Assembly (NCBI GenBank): GCA_031406795.1
Contig: JANOHV010000045.1
Span: 1 to 9,774, forward strand
Length of the DNA stretch: 9,774 nt
Direction of reading: 5' to 3'
Source: DATDCY01 sp031406795 [NCBI: Candidatus Rokuibacteriota bacterium]
GTDB lineage: Bacteria > JAUVQV01
Shown: positions 1 to 6,906 of the stretch, piece by piece
Layout of the letters: every line of letters starts with the position of its first letter
Numbering within the stretch: the first letter of the stretch is position 1
The notes under the pieces: generated by a model
Databases searched by the model: none
Seen by the model: only the letters and a program-made list of their open reading frames with translations
What the model was told of the DNA's origin: nothing
Made by a program: the position numbers and the translations under genes

Positions 1-752
1 TCCAGCGCGTGTATGCGACCGCGCACGACATCAGCCCCGAGGTCCACATCCGGATGCAGGCCGCGTTCCAGAAGCACACCGACAACGCGGTGAGCAAGAC
101 GGTAAACTTTTCGCGCGAGGCCACCGAGGCCGAAGTCGACAAGGTCTTCCGGCTCGCCTACGAGCTGGACTGCAAGGGCGTGACTATCTACCGCGACGGT
201 TCGCGCGAGTACCAGGTGCTCTCGACGGGAAAAAAGCACGAGGCCCCAGCGGCCGGCTCCGAGACCGCAGCCGCGGCGGCGCTCGAGGCGCCGCGCGCGC
301 CGGTCATCCGCCAGCGACCAAAAGCTCTGCGCGGCTCAACCTACCAGATGGACACCGGCTGCGGCCCGCTCTACGTGACCATCAACGAGGACGACGACGG
401 CATCTTCGAGCTCTTCACGACGATGGGCAAGGCCGGCGGCTGCGCCTCCAGCCAGTGCGAAGCCCTCGGCCGCATGGTCTCGCTCGCCTGGCGCAGCGGC
501 GTGGAAGCCGCCCCGGTCATCAAGCAACTCGTCGGCATCAGCTGCCACCAGCCCGCCGGCTTCGGCGTCGAGAAGGTCCTCTCCTGCTCCGACGCGGTCG
601 CCAAGGCCATCGAGCGCCACTGCGGCGAGAGCGGCGGCGGCCTGAAAAAGCGCGCCATGGACCGCGGCGCCTGCCCGGACTGCGGCAGCACGGTGGAGCA
701 CCTGGAAGGCTGCGTGGTCTGCCGCGCCTGCGGCTATTCGGAGTGCGCGTAG
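1..752 (+). CDS. nrdJ: Adenosylcobalamin-dependent (class II) ribonucleotide reductase, C-terminal part (5' end outside window)
   Basis: This enzyme reduces ribonucleotides to deoxyribonucleotides using coenzyme B12. Only the last ~250 residues are visible; the frame is open at the window's left edge, so the GTG at position 9 is an internal Val codon and not a start. The fragment begins with the conserved tail of the catalytic barrel (VHIRMQAAFQKHTDNAVSKT, then a YRDGSR motif). A low-complexity Ala/Glu/Pro linker follows. Next comes a TSCPD domain (about residues 108-205 of the visible part, with DTGCGPLYVTIN and GGCASSQCEALGR). The protein ends in a Cys-rich zinc-ribbon-like tail (CPDCGS...CVVCRACGYSEC). 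The catalytic radical site and allosteric region lie upstream and cannot be seen. Codon use is strongly GC-rich, as expected of core genome, in contrast to the lower-GC genes that follow. It stops at TAG 750-752. The spacer 753-930 shows no convincing terminator. Confidence 0.93.
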   Translation, partial: QRVYATAHDISPEVHIRMQAAFQKHTDNAVSKTVNFSREATEAEVDKVFRLAYELDCKGVTIYRDGSREYQVLSTGKKHEAPAAGSETAAAAALEAPRAPVIRQRPKALRGSTYQMDTGCGPLYVTINEDDDGIFELFTTMGKAGGCASSQCEALGRMVSLAWRSGVEAAPVIKQLVGISCHQPAGFGVEKVLSCSDAVAKAIERHCGESGGGLKKRAMDRGACPDCGSTVEHLEGCVVCRACGYSECA

Positions 753-930
753 GGCGTCTGGATGTGCAGGCGCATGTTCGCGCAACAATAGTCTTAAAGC
801 AGGCCAGGGCCGAAATCGTTCCGAGGACAGCCGACGCTTCCGACAAACGGTTGAATGAGCCGGCATTGCGTACGCTCGCTGCCGCATATTAGACGTTCGG
901 TGATAAAGGAAAAACCGAAAAGGAGTCGAG

Positions 931-1179
931 ATGCCAATCATCGCTCGGTTCTACGGAATCCTCATCAAGATGTACTTCAAAGAGCATGGCGTCCCGCACT
1001 TCCATGCGATCTACGGGGAATTCAACGGTGTCTTCAACGTCACGACGCTCGAGATGATCGAGGGAGACATGCCGGCGCGGGCGGCGAAGATGGTCAAGGA
1101 TTGGGCCAAGAAGTACAATAGGGACCTGATGGAAATGTGGAAGACACAGAAATATCGGCAACTGCCGGGGTTGGAGTAA
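931..1179 (+). CDS. DUF4160 family protein, first gene of a DUF4160/DUF2442 pair
   Basis: This is an 82-residue protein with the DUF4160 pattern: an N-terminal RFYGILIKMYFKEHG segment, the hallmark PHFHA motif at about residues 22-26, a GDMP turn, and a C-terminal helix ending in a W-x-x-Q/LPGLE tail. The biochemical role of DUF4160 is not established. The family is repeatedly encoded next to DUF2442, as here, and the pair is often listed as a putative toxin-antitoxin-like module. The start is well supported by AGGAG at 921-925, five bases before the ATG. The DUF2442 gene begins six bases after the stop, so the two are very probably co-transcribed and translationally coupled. The compact two-gene unit with a short upstream gap fits an integron-type cassette, but no integrase is in the window. 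Confidence 0.85.
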   Translation: MPIIARFYGILIKMYFKEHGVPHFHAIYGEFNGVFNVTTLEMIEGDMPARAAKMVKDWAKKYNRDLMEMWKTQKYRQLPGLE

Positions 1180-1185
1180 TCGTCG

Positions 1186-1533
1186 ATGAAGGCCTATCCA
1201 AAGATCGAAAGCGTCAAGGCTCTCCGATCAAAGACGCTCAAGGTTGTCTTCAAGAGCGGAGATATCCGGTATTACGATTGCCGTCCTCTTCTCAATGAGG
1301 AACCATTCACAGCATTGCAGAACGAGGCTTTATTCCGCGCTGCGAAAGCAGAGGAGCACGGTTATGCGGTTGTCTGGAACGACGAAATAGATTTGTCAGA
1401 ATCTGAAATATGGATTCACGGGCGCACCGAACCCGGCGTTGTAGCTGACCTGTCAAGCTTGCAATCGCCCTATCGTAAAAAGGCCAATTCGATGGTGAGG
1501 GCAAAGGCGGGCGCAAGAGCGCCAGGCAGCTAA
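1186..1533 (+). CDS. DUF2442 family protein, partner of DUF4160
   Basis: This is a 115-residue protein. Residues ~10-85 match DUF2442: a beta-rich start (LKVVFKSGDIRYYD), PLLNEEPFTALQNEALF, then VVWNDEIDLSESEIWIHG. Some DUF2442 proteins carry a fused helix-turn-helix, but none is visible here. The last ~25 residues are basic and Ala/Gly-rich; they do not look like family sequence and are encoded by the attC-like repeat at 1482-1547, which supplies the TAA stop (1531-1533). The GGAG inside the end of the DUF4160 gene (1173-1176) lies nine bases before this ATG, consistent with coupled translation. The pair may act as a toxin-antitoxin-like unit, but which protein would be the toxin cannot be told from sequence. 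GC content is visibly lower than in nrdJ. Confidence 0.85.
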   Translation: MKAYPKIESVKALRSKTLKVVFKSGDIRYYDCRPLLNEEPFTALQNEALFRAAKAEEHGYAVVWNDEIDLSESEIWIHGRTEPGVVADLSSLQSPYRKKANSMVRAKAGARAPGS

Positions 1534-1547
1534 TCGCTACGTTGGAC
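1482..1547 (+). repeat. attC-like repeat A (putative integron recombination site)
   Basis: This 66 bp element begins GGCCAAT and ends with the core GTTGGAC (1541-1547), which fits the attC right-hand core GTTRRRY. The central part is a perfect hairpin, GGCGC-AAGA-GCGCC (1510-1523). The outer CCAA/TTGG and inner CGAT/ATCG can pair around it, but spacing is uneven on the two arms. The segment 1513-1541 recurs almost exactly at 2343-2370 (about 27 of 30 aligned positions, one gap). It contains the stop codon of the DUF2442 gene, and the next gene's ATG is only five bases after the core; both are common in gene cassettes. An alternative is an unrelated dispersed repeat. Confidence 0.5.
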
Positions 1548-1552
1548 AACAA

Positions 1553-2011
1553 ATGAAGCCGAGCAAGAAAAGGCGTATTATCAGCCAGGGGCCAAGGCCA
1601 TCTGCTGTTCGAGGGGATGGAAAGATAATCCACCCCGGAGATGGCGTCGTCCCAATCCTCAAGGAAGTTGGACCCCAAAAGCTCATGGTAATTGGAACCG
1701 GATTCTATATAACGCGATATGGTCTGTTTATGACAGCGCGACATGTGCTGGAGGAATTGGTTAGTGCAGACGGCTCAACCCTGGTGAAGAGCTTTGTCTG
1801 CCAGCTGTTTCTCTGCTCACCAGAGCCGGAAGACGAGGGGTACCGGCGGAACAAGAGCCCTGGCGTCGGCGGGGTGTTTCCCCTTCGCCTGACGAGCCGA
1901 AGACGGAACACAAAACGCGGGAAACGAGCGGAGTATCGGGGCACGAGCGACGAGCGAAGTACCCTGAGATGGGCACTGGCAGTCTTAGCGGAGCATAGTA
2001 CCGAGGGTTGA
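1553..2011 (+). pseudogene. Trypsin-like serine protease, N-terminal fragment interrupted by group II intron sequence
   Basis: The reading frame runs to 2011, but only about the first 85 codons (to ~1810) look like protein. A basic N-terminus is followed by VVPILKEVG and the segment GTGFYITRYGLFMTARHVLEEL, with the catalytic His at residue 64 (codon 1742-1744) in TARHV, typical of trypsin/HtrA-like folds. The catalytic Asp and the GxSGG serine motif are absent. After about SFVCQLF the frame turns Arg/Gly-rich and enters structured intron-like DNA. No protease C-terminus reappears downstream of the intron (2290 onward), so splicing alone would not restore an active enzyme. The start ATG lies five bases after repeat A and has only a weak GGA upstream. 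GC content is low. I infer a cassette-borne protease inactivated by insertion plus deletion. Confidence 0.65.
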
Positions 2012-2289
2012 GGGGACAGCCCCTTCGACCGAGAAGGTGGGGAACCGAGGCCCAAGGGACCCACTGGAGGGAAGGCGAAGTCGGGCATAACGTTCTGCTG
2101 GGAGGAACTACGGTGGATACATTGAGATCCGAGTCCGTATCAACGAAATTCCAGTGGAGTGCGCGGGGGCTGCATAGTTATGCGTCAAAGTGATGGTGTT
2201 GCTTTGATCACCGAGGAACCGGATGAACGAATTGTTCACGTCCGGATCTGTGGGGGGGCCGGTCGGGTGACCGCCGGCTCTACCCGGAT
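1811..2289 (+). mobile_element. ORF-less group II intron or intron relic
   Basis: This ~480 bp stretch has no credible protein but is dense in short hairpins and purine-rich runs such as GAGCGACGAGCGAAG, as in intron domains I-III. Its 3' end is a recognisable domain V and VI (separate entry), ending AT at 2289. The 5' boundary is uncertain: I found no clear GTGYG start, and 1811 simply marks where the protease reading ceases. No reverse transcriptase/maturase is encoded, and the length is short even for an ORF-less intron. It is therefore either a deletion derivative, or an intron depending on a maturase made elsewhere in the genome. It lies just upstream of attC-like repeat B, and some group IIC introns are known to target attC sites. 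Confidence 0.65.
2216..2289 (+). ncRNA. Group II intron domain V and domain VI
   Basis: Domain V (2216-2249) is 34 nt, the canonical length. CCGGA (2219-2223) pairs with TCCGG (2241-2245), and GAAC (2225-2228) pairs with GTTC (2234-2237), around a five-base GAATT loop. T2224 faces an ACG bulge at 2238-2240, the usual position of the domain V bulge. The base of the stem starts GAACC instead of GAGCC, so the catalytic AGC triad appears as AAC; this may be a lineage variant or a defect. Domain VI follows as a hairpin built on GCCGGTC/GACC-G-CCGGC. An unpaired A (2282) in CTCTACCC lies seven bases from the AT end, as expected of the lariat branch point. Confidence 0.72.
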
Positions 2290-2307
2290 GCAAGAGGGCT
2301 ACCGTTC

Positions 2308-2376
2308 AATGGGAAGAGGCGAAGGCAGGTTCCAAGGCGCCCGCAAGCGCGCCGGCAGCTAAACGCTACGTCGCCC
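2308..2376 (+). repeat. attC-like repeat B (degenerate copy of repeat A)
   Basis: The 3' half (2343-2370) matches repeat A closely through GGCAGCTAA-CGCTACGT. The 5' half shares a looser TTCAATGGG...GGCGAAGGC pattern with it. The end reads GTCGCCC, which no longer fits the GTTRRRY core, so if this is an attC site it has decayed. It carries a TAA (2360-2362) at the same point where repeat A stops the preceding gene. The next gene's SD, AGGAAG (2381-2386), begins five bases after it. Repeats A and B thus bound a unit made of the protease fragment plus intron. Confidence 0.45.
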
Positions 2377-2394
2377 AAAAAGGAAGTACGAACC

Positions 2395-2748
2395 ATGCCA
2401 GGATCCTCGGAACTCAACACTCTTCGCACCGTCAAGATCGCTCACACGCTCGTCTGGGCCATTTTTGCCGGGTCCATCTTTGCAATACCAGTCTTCTCCT
2501 TCATGCAAGAGCACCGGATTGCCTTTGGCCTCATTGGTATCGTATCTATTGAAGTTCTCATTCTCGCCTTCAATGGCATGAGCTGTCCGCTCACCAGCAT
2601 CGCTGCACGCTACACGGATGACCGTCGCGCCAACTTCGACATCTACCTTCCCGAATGGCTTGCCCGGCACAACAAGGCAGTCTTCGGCTCTCTGTACGTC
2701 GCGGGCATCCTCATGACCATTGTCCGCTGGAGCAAGGGCAACCCATGA
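2395..2748 (+). CDS. Small inner-membrane protein of unknown function (three predicted helices, CPLT motif)
   Basis: This is a 117-residue protein with hydrophobic segments at about residues 15-35 (HTLVWAIFAGSIFAIPVF), 42-63 (FGLIGIVSIEVLILAF) and 94-111 (FGSLYVAGILMTIV). Between the second and third lies a conserved-looking polar block, MSCPLTSIAARYTDDRRANF, followed by DIYLPEWLARHNK. I recognise this arrangement from uncharacterised bacterial membrane proteins but cannot assign a function; the CPLT motif recalls DUF2784, although the rest does not clearly match. The start is supported by AGGAAG at 2381-2386, eight bases upstream. It immediately follows repeat B, so it may be a further cassette, but no attC-like sequence is found after its stop. 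Confidence 0.75.
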   Translation: MPGSSELNTLRTVKIAHTLVWAIFAGSIFAIPVFSFMQEHRIAFGLIGIVSIEVLILAFNGMSCPLTSIAARYTDDRRANFDIYLPEWLARHNKAVFGSLYVAGILMTIVRWSKGNP

Positions 2749-2812
2749 CAGAAGCAACAGGAAGATGGCCGAACAATACTCCCATGCAATTGGCTCAAGA
2801 ATCGAGAATGCA

Positions 2813-3061
2813 ATGACGATCAAGATTGAACCGAAAACAGAAAAGTATCTTGTCGATTCGATCAAGCGCTTCTTCGCCGAGGAACTGGACGACGACATCG
2901 GTGACCTCAAAGCCGCGCGGGTTCTCGATTTCTGCATCAAGGAGATCGGTCCGAGCATCTACAACCAGGCAATCGCGGACGCCCAGGCATATTTTCAAGA
3001 GAAGACGTCCGATCTTGGCGGCGAGCGCTATGAACCCGAATTTTACTTCTGGAAGAAATAG
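2813..3061 (+). CDS. DUF2164 family protein
   Basis: This 82-residue protein fits DUF2164: an amphipathic N-terminal helix (YLVDSIKRFFAEELD), the core D-D-IGDLKAARVLDF, then IGPSIYNQAIADAQAYF, and an acidic/aromatic tail (RYEPEFYFWKK). The function of the family is unknown. I chose the ATG at 2813 because GAG lies six bases before it and the family normally begins with a short beta/charged stretch; in-frame upstream starts (TTG 2720, ATG 2765) would add unrelated sequence. The last 17 codons recur, with only synonymous changes, just upstream of hsdM at 4438-4488. This suggests that the gene originally sat directly before hsdM. Confidence 0.85.
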   Translation: MTIKIEPKTEKYLVDSIKRFFAEELDDDIGDLKAARVLDFCIKEIGPSIYNQAIADAQAYFQEKTSDLGGERYEPEFYFWKK

Positions 3062-3087
3062 GGGGTCCCCATGCCCATCAAAAAGTC
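3010..3087 (+). repeat. Direct repeat, copy 1: DUF2164 3' end plus hsdM start
   Basis: This 78 bp covers the last DUF2164 codons, a nine-base spacer and the first codons of an hsdM-like frame (MPIKKS). It matches 4437-4513. Within the coding part all five differences are at third codon positions and are silent. In this copy the spacer reads GGGGGTCCCC, a small palindrome, in place of the GGGAGCTTC ribosome-binding region of copy 2. After 3087 the hsdM reading is lost and amidohydrolase-module DNA begins. Confidence 0.88.
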
Positions 3088-3127
3088 ACTACCGTGCGAG
3101 CGTCTCCCCGATCATGTTGAAGTCGGC

Positions 3128-4402
3128 ATGCCGGTGACTGCCCGATACAAGGGCGTTACTGCCGGCCTGCACATTTCAAGCTTGATCGCCGCAGCGGCAA
3201 CCGTCATCCTCGGCGTCCTGTCCGGACTCACCGTCCGGGCCTCGGCGCAGTCCATCACGGTGTTCGAGGGCGCCCGGATCATCGTGGGCGATGGAAGCGT
3301 GATCGAGAACGGGACCTTGGTGGTGGAAAGCGTGACGATTGCCCAGGCCGGCAAGGCCGCCGACGTCCGGGTGCCCGACGGCGCGAAGCGCGTGAATCTG
3401 GCCGGCAAGACCGTGATGCCGATGCTCATCGACGCCCACGTGCATCTCGGCAGCAACCGCGGCGACATGATCCGGGACTTGAAGACGCGCGCCTCATACG
3501 GCGTGGGCGCAGTCCTGAGCCTCGGCACGGATGGATTCGACGTGCTCTCCCTGCGCGACGAGGCGATTCCGGCCGCCGCGCGCTATGTCAGCGCCGGGCG
3601 TGGGATCACGATGCCCGAACCGGGGCGCTCAACGGTGCCCTATTGGGTCACGTCCGAGGCGGAAGCCCGGGCGGCGGTGGCGGAGCTCGCCGCGCGCAAG
3701 GTCGACATCGTCAAGATCTGGGTCGACACGCGAGAGGGGAAATACAAGAAGATGCCCCCCGAGATCTACGGCGCCGTCATCGACGAGGCGCACCAGCGGG
3801 GGCTCCGGGTCATCGCGCACATCTTCGAGCTCGTGGACGCCAAGGGGCTCCTTCGCGCCGGGATCGATGCCTTCGCGCACGGCATCCGGGACCGGGACAT
3901 CGACGATGAAGCGGTCGCCCTGTTCAAGCAGCATCCGGACGTGGTCCTCACCGCGAACCTTCCCGACCGCGGGGTGAGAGTGAATCTGGGCTGGCTGCGG
4001 GGGGTCATTCCCGCAGCGGAGTTCGCGAAACTCGAAGAGGCGAACACCGACCGGCCGGAGGCCCAGGCCTTCTACGGCATCCAGGCCCGCAATCTGGCGA
4101 AGCTCAACGCGGCCGGCGTGCCGATCATGCTCGGGAGCGACGGGAACAGGATCTGGGGCCCGCACGAGGAGATGCTGGACATGGCGGCCACCGGGATGAC
4201 GCCGATGCAGGTCATCGTGGCGGCGACGCGCACGCCGGCAGAGTTCCTGCGGATCGCGGACATGGGCACCCTGCGGGCGGGCAAGAGCGCCGACTTCATC
4301 GTGCTCGACGCAAACCCGCTGGACGACATCACCAACGCGAGGCGCATCTCGGCCGTGTACCAGCGCGGCGCGGCCGTGGACCGCACTTCGCCGGCGCCGT
4401 GA
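3128..4402 (+). CDS. Exported metal-dependent amidohydrolase (imidazolonepropionase-like family)
   Basis: The product is a TIM-barrel hydrolase of the amidohydrolase superfamily, predicted periplasmic. A signal peptide is visible: basic start, hydrophobic run SLIAAAATVILGVLSG, cleavage near ASA-Q. From this start (424 residues) the metal-site motifs are DAHVH (His104, His106), the Lys of IVKIW (Lys196), His231 in RVIAH, His251 in DAFAH, and the catalytic Asp338 in LGSDG. All expected ligands are present, so it should be active; likely substrates are amides, lactams or small peptides, but they cannot be named. The C-terminal beta-sandwich motif LRAGKSADFIVLDANPL is complete. An earlier in-frame ATG at 3071 belongs to the duplicated hsdM start and would add 19 residues ahead of the signal peptide; I prefer 3128, with GAAG five bases upstream. 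The gene interrupts a DUF2164-hsdM junction and has higher GC than the genes before it. Confidence 0.88.
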   Translation: MPVTARYKGVTAGLHISSLIAAAATVILGVLSGLTVRASAQSITVFEGARIIVGDGSVIENGTLVVESVTIAQAGKAADVRVPDGAKRVNLAGKTVMPMLIDAHVHLGSNRGDMIRDLKTRASYGVGAVLSLGTDGFDVLSLRDEAIPAAARYVSAGRGITMPEPGRSTVPYWVTSEAEARAAVAELAARKVDIVKIWVDTREGKYKKMPPEIYGAVIDEAHQRGLRVIAHIFELVDAKGLLRAGIDAFAHGIRDRDIDDEAVALFKQHPDVVLTANLPDRGVRVNLGWLRGVIPAAEFAKLEEANTDRPEAQAFYGIQARNLAKLNAAGVPIMLGSDGNRIWGPHEEMLDMAATGMTPMQVIVAATRTPAEFLRIADMGTLRAGKSADFIVLDANPLDDITNARRISAVYQRGAAVDRTSPAP

Positions 4403-4436
4403 GGGCGCCCCGTTGAGCGCTGCTTCCCGTCCGACA

Positions 4437-4513
4437 CGATCTGGGTGGCGAACGCTATGAACCCGAGTTCTACTTCTGGAAGAAATAGGGAGCTTCATGC
4501 CCATCAAAAAGTC
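4437..4513 (+). repeat. Direct repeat, copy 2: DUF2164 3' end plus hsdM start
   Basis: This 77 bp is the partner of 3010-3087, at the right boundary of the amidohydrolase module. It contains the native hsdM start with a good SD (GGGAG, 4488-4492, four bases before ATG 4497). The unique DNA between the copies is 3088-4436 (1349 bp). Confidence 0.88.
4438..4488 (+). pseudogene. 3' scrap of a second DUF2164 gene
   Basis: Sixteen codons and a TAG encode DLGGERYEPEFYFWKK, identical in protein to the end of the intact DUF2164 gene but different at five silent positions. Homology stops abruptly at its 5' side, in the spacer after the amidohydrolase gene, and there is no start codon. The TAG supplies part of the hsdM ribosome-binding site. 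It is the residue of a DUF2164-hsdM junction from a diverged relative. Confidence 0.85.
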
Positions 4514-6884
4514 TGAACTCTACTCCTCCCTCTGGCGCAGCTGCGACGAGTTGCGCGGGGGAATGGACGCCTCGCAGTACAAGGACTACGTCCTCGTGCT
4601 GCTGTTCGTGAAGTATGTCTCCGACAAGTACGCCGGGCAGAAGAACGCGCTGCTGGAGGTGCCCAAGGGCGGCGGTTTCGCCGACATGGTGGCGCTCAAG
4701 GGCGACAAGGAGATCGGCGATCGGATCAACAAGATCATTGGCAAGCTCGCCGAAGCCAATGACCTCAAGGGTGTAATCGACGTCGCCGACTTCAACGACG
4801 CCGACAAGCTCGGCCGCGGCAAGGAGATGGTGGACCGCCTCTCCAATCTGGTCGCGATCTTCGATTCCCCGGCACTCGACTTCCGTGCCAACCGCGCCGA
4901 GGGGGACGACCTGCTCGGCGACGCCTACGAATACCTGATGCGCCACTTCGCAACCGAGTCCGGCAAGAGCAAGGGACAGTTCTACACGCCGGCCGAGGTC
5001 TCGCGGATCATCGCCAAGGTGGTCGGCGCCGGTAAGGCGACATCCGCTAACCAGGCGATTTACGACCCGACCGGCGGCTCCGGCTCGCTGGTGATCAAGG
5101 CGCACGACGAGGCGAAAAGCAGCACCGGGCTGGATCTAGCCATCTACATGCAGGAAATGGACAACGCCACGGCCGCCCTTGCCCGGATGAACGCGATCTT
5201 GCACGACTGTCCGACGGCCGAGATCTGGCGGGACAACACCCTCTCGAGCCCGCACTTCAAGCAGGGCGGCACGCTCAAGACCTTCGACTTCGTCGTCGCC
5301 AATCCACCCTTCTCCACCAAGGCCTGGAGCAACGGCTTCAATCCCGCCGAGGACGAATACCAACGCTTCCCCTATGGCCTCCCGCCCGCGAAGAACGGCG
5401 ATTACGCCTTCCTGTTGCACGTCCTCGCCTCGCTCAAGAGCACCGGCAAGGGCGCGGTCATCCTGCCGCATGGCGTGCTCTTTCGCGGCGGCGCCGAGGC
5501 CGCCATCCGCCGCGAGATTGTCCGTCGCGGTCTGATCAAGGGCATCATCGGCTTGCCAGCCAACCTCTTCTACGGTGTCGGCATTGCCGCCTGCATTGTC
5601 GTGCTGGACAAGGAGCACGCCGCCGCCCGCAAGGGGATCTTCATGGTGGATGCCTCCAAGGGCTTCATCAAGGACGGCCCGAAGAACCGGCTGCGCGCCC
5701 AGGATATCCACAAGATCGTCGACATCTTCACCCGCCGGCTCGACCTCCCCCGCTACTCCCGGATGGTGCCGCTCGCCGAGATCGAGGCCAACGACTTCAA
5801 CCTGAACTTGCCGCGCTACATCGACAGCACCGAACCCGAGGACATCCAGGACATCGACGGCCATCTGCGCGGCGGCATCCCGGTGCGCGACATCGATGCG
5901 CTGGACGCGTATTGGGAGGTCTTCCCGGCCGTGCGCGCCGTCCTGTTCAAGAGGGCCGACCGCCCCGGCTACAGCCAGCTGAAAGTGCCCGCGGGGGAGA
6001 TCAAGAAGACGATCTTCGAACATGCCGAATTTTCCGTCTTTACCTCTGGGGTGAATTCCCTTTTCGCGAAGTGGAAGAAGGCCGCGACACACACCCTCAA
6101 GGGGGTAGCCATTGGCGCCAAGCCCAAGGCGCTGATCGAGGCCCTCTCCGAGGAGATGCTCGAGACCTTCCGCAAGGCGCCGCTTCTCGACGCATACGAC
6201 ATCTACCAGCACCTGATGGACTATTGGGCCGAGACGATGCAGGACGACGTTTATATGCTCGTGCACGACGGCTGGAAGGCCGTGATCGACGGGAAGCCGA
6301 ATGCCGACCTCCTGCCGCCGACGCTCATCATCGCCCAGTATTTCGGTGCCGAGCAGGCTGGCATCGAGAAGCTCGAAGCCGACCGCGACGCCATCTCCCG
6401 CCAGATGGAGGAGATCGACGAGGAGCAGGGCGGCGAAGAGGGCTTGCTGTCCGACGCCAAGACGGACAAGGGGAAGCTCACCGCAAAGAGCGTCAAGGAT
6501 CGCCTCAAAGCCATCAAGGGCGACAAGGTTGCCGCCGAAGAGCGGACGGCGCTGGACGGCTACCTCAGGCTGATTGAACAGGAATCCGAGGCCGGCAGGA
6601 AGGTGAAAGTCGCGCAGAAGGCGCTCGATGTCCTGGTCGCTGCAAAGTACGGAAAACTCACCGAGGCAGAGATCAAGACGCTGGTGGTGGACGACAAATG
6701 GCTGACGACGATTGCCGCCGCCGTCCAGGGCGAATTGGACCGCGTGTCGCAAACGCTCACCGGCCGCATCCGGCAACTTGCCGAGCGCTATGCGGCCCCA
6801 CTGCCGCAAATCGTCGATGAGGTCGCGACCCTCGCAGCCCGGGTGGACGAGCACCTGACGAAGATGGGGGCAACGTGGCGGTAG
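4497..6884 (+). CDS. hsdM: Type I restriction-modification system, DNA methyltransferase subunit HsdM (extended form)
   Basis: HsdM transfers a methyl group from S-adenosylmethionine to adenine N6 and forms the methylase with HsdS. The 795-residue protein has the helical HsdM N-domain (about residues 5-150; LYSSLWRSCDELRG, DYVLVLLFVKYVSDKY). The Rossmann-type N6-methylase core follows, with QFYTPAEV (161-168), the cofactor motif I DPTGGSGSL (190-198) and the catalytic NPPF (269-272). HsdM is usually about 500-550 residues. Here residues ~470-795 form an extra helical region rich in Lys/Glu, including a likely coiled coil around 620-720, as in the long HsdM subgroup. The ATG has GGGAG (4488-4492) four bases upstream. 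hsdS follows after 201 bp. hsdR is not in the window, so activity as a full restriction system cannot be shown. Confidence 0.95.
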   Translation: MPIKKSELYSSLWRSCDELRGGMDASQYKDYVLVLLFVKYVSDKYAGQKNALLEVPKGGGFADMVALKGDKEIGDRINKIIGKLAEANDLKGVIDVADFNDADKLGRGKEMVDRLSNLVAIFDSPALDFRANRAEGDDLLGDAYEYLMRHFATESGKSKGQFYTPAEVSRIIAKVVGAGKATSANQAIYDPTGGSGSLVIKAHDEAKSSTGLDLAIYMQEMDNATAALARMNAILHDCPTAEIWRDNTLSSPHFKQGGTLKTFDFVVANPPFSTKAWSNGFNPAEDEYQRFPYGLPPAKNGDYAFLLHVLASLKSTGKGAVILPHGVLFRGGAEAAIRREIVRRGLIKGIIGLPANLFYGVGIAACIVVLDKEHAAARKGIFMVDASKGFIKDGPKNRLRAQDIHKIVDIFTRRLDLPRYSRMVPLAEIEANDFNLNLPRYIDSTEPEDIQDIDGHLRGGIPVRDIDALDAYWEVFPAVRAVLFKRADRPGYSQLKVPAGEIKKTIFEHAEFSVFTSGVNSLFAKWKKAATHTLKGVAIGAKPKALIEALSEEMLETFRKAPLLDAYDIYQHLMDYWAETMQDDVYMLVHDGWKAVIDGKPNADLLPPTLIIAQYFGAEQAGIEKLEADRDAISRQMEEIDEEQGGEEGLLSDAKTDKGKLTAKSVKDRLKAIKGDKVAAEERTALDGYLRLIEQESEAGRKVKVAQKALDVLVAAKYGKLTEAEIKTLVVDDKWLTTIAAAVQGELDRVSQTLTGRIRQLAERYAAPLPQIVDEVATLAARVDEHLTKMGATWR

Positions 6885-6906
6885 ACGGCCGGCCGGGATT
6901 GCTGGA

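Noticed and set aside
835-900. Possible third attC-like site before the DUF4160 gene (CCGACAAACG ... CGTTCGG, imperfect arms)
   Set aside because: The arms pair only loosely, the end GTTCGGT breaks the GTTRRRY core, and similarity to repeats A and B is weak.
2008-2362. Two small plus-strand frames within the intron region
   Set aside because: Both run through the structured intron DNA, including domains V and VI, and have no SD or family resemblance.
3629-4507. Minus-strand open frame (292 codons) opposite the amidohydrolase
   Set aside because: It is low-complexity Arg/His/Asp-rich sequence produced by GC-biased third positions of the real gene; there is no recognisable domain.
5136-6854. 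Very long minus-strand open frame (572 codons) opposite hsdM
   Set aside because: It is antisense to a clear HsdM with all methylase motifs; the product is His/Gly/Val-rich with no domain pattern, as expected of a GC-rich shadow frame.
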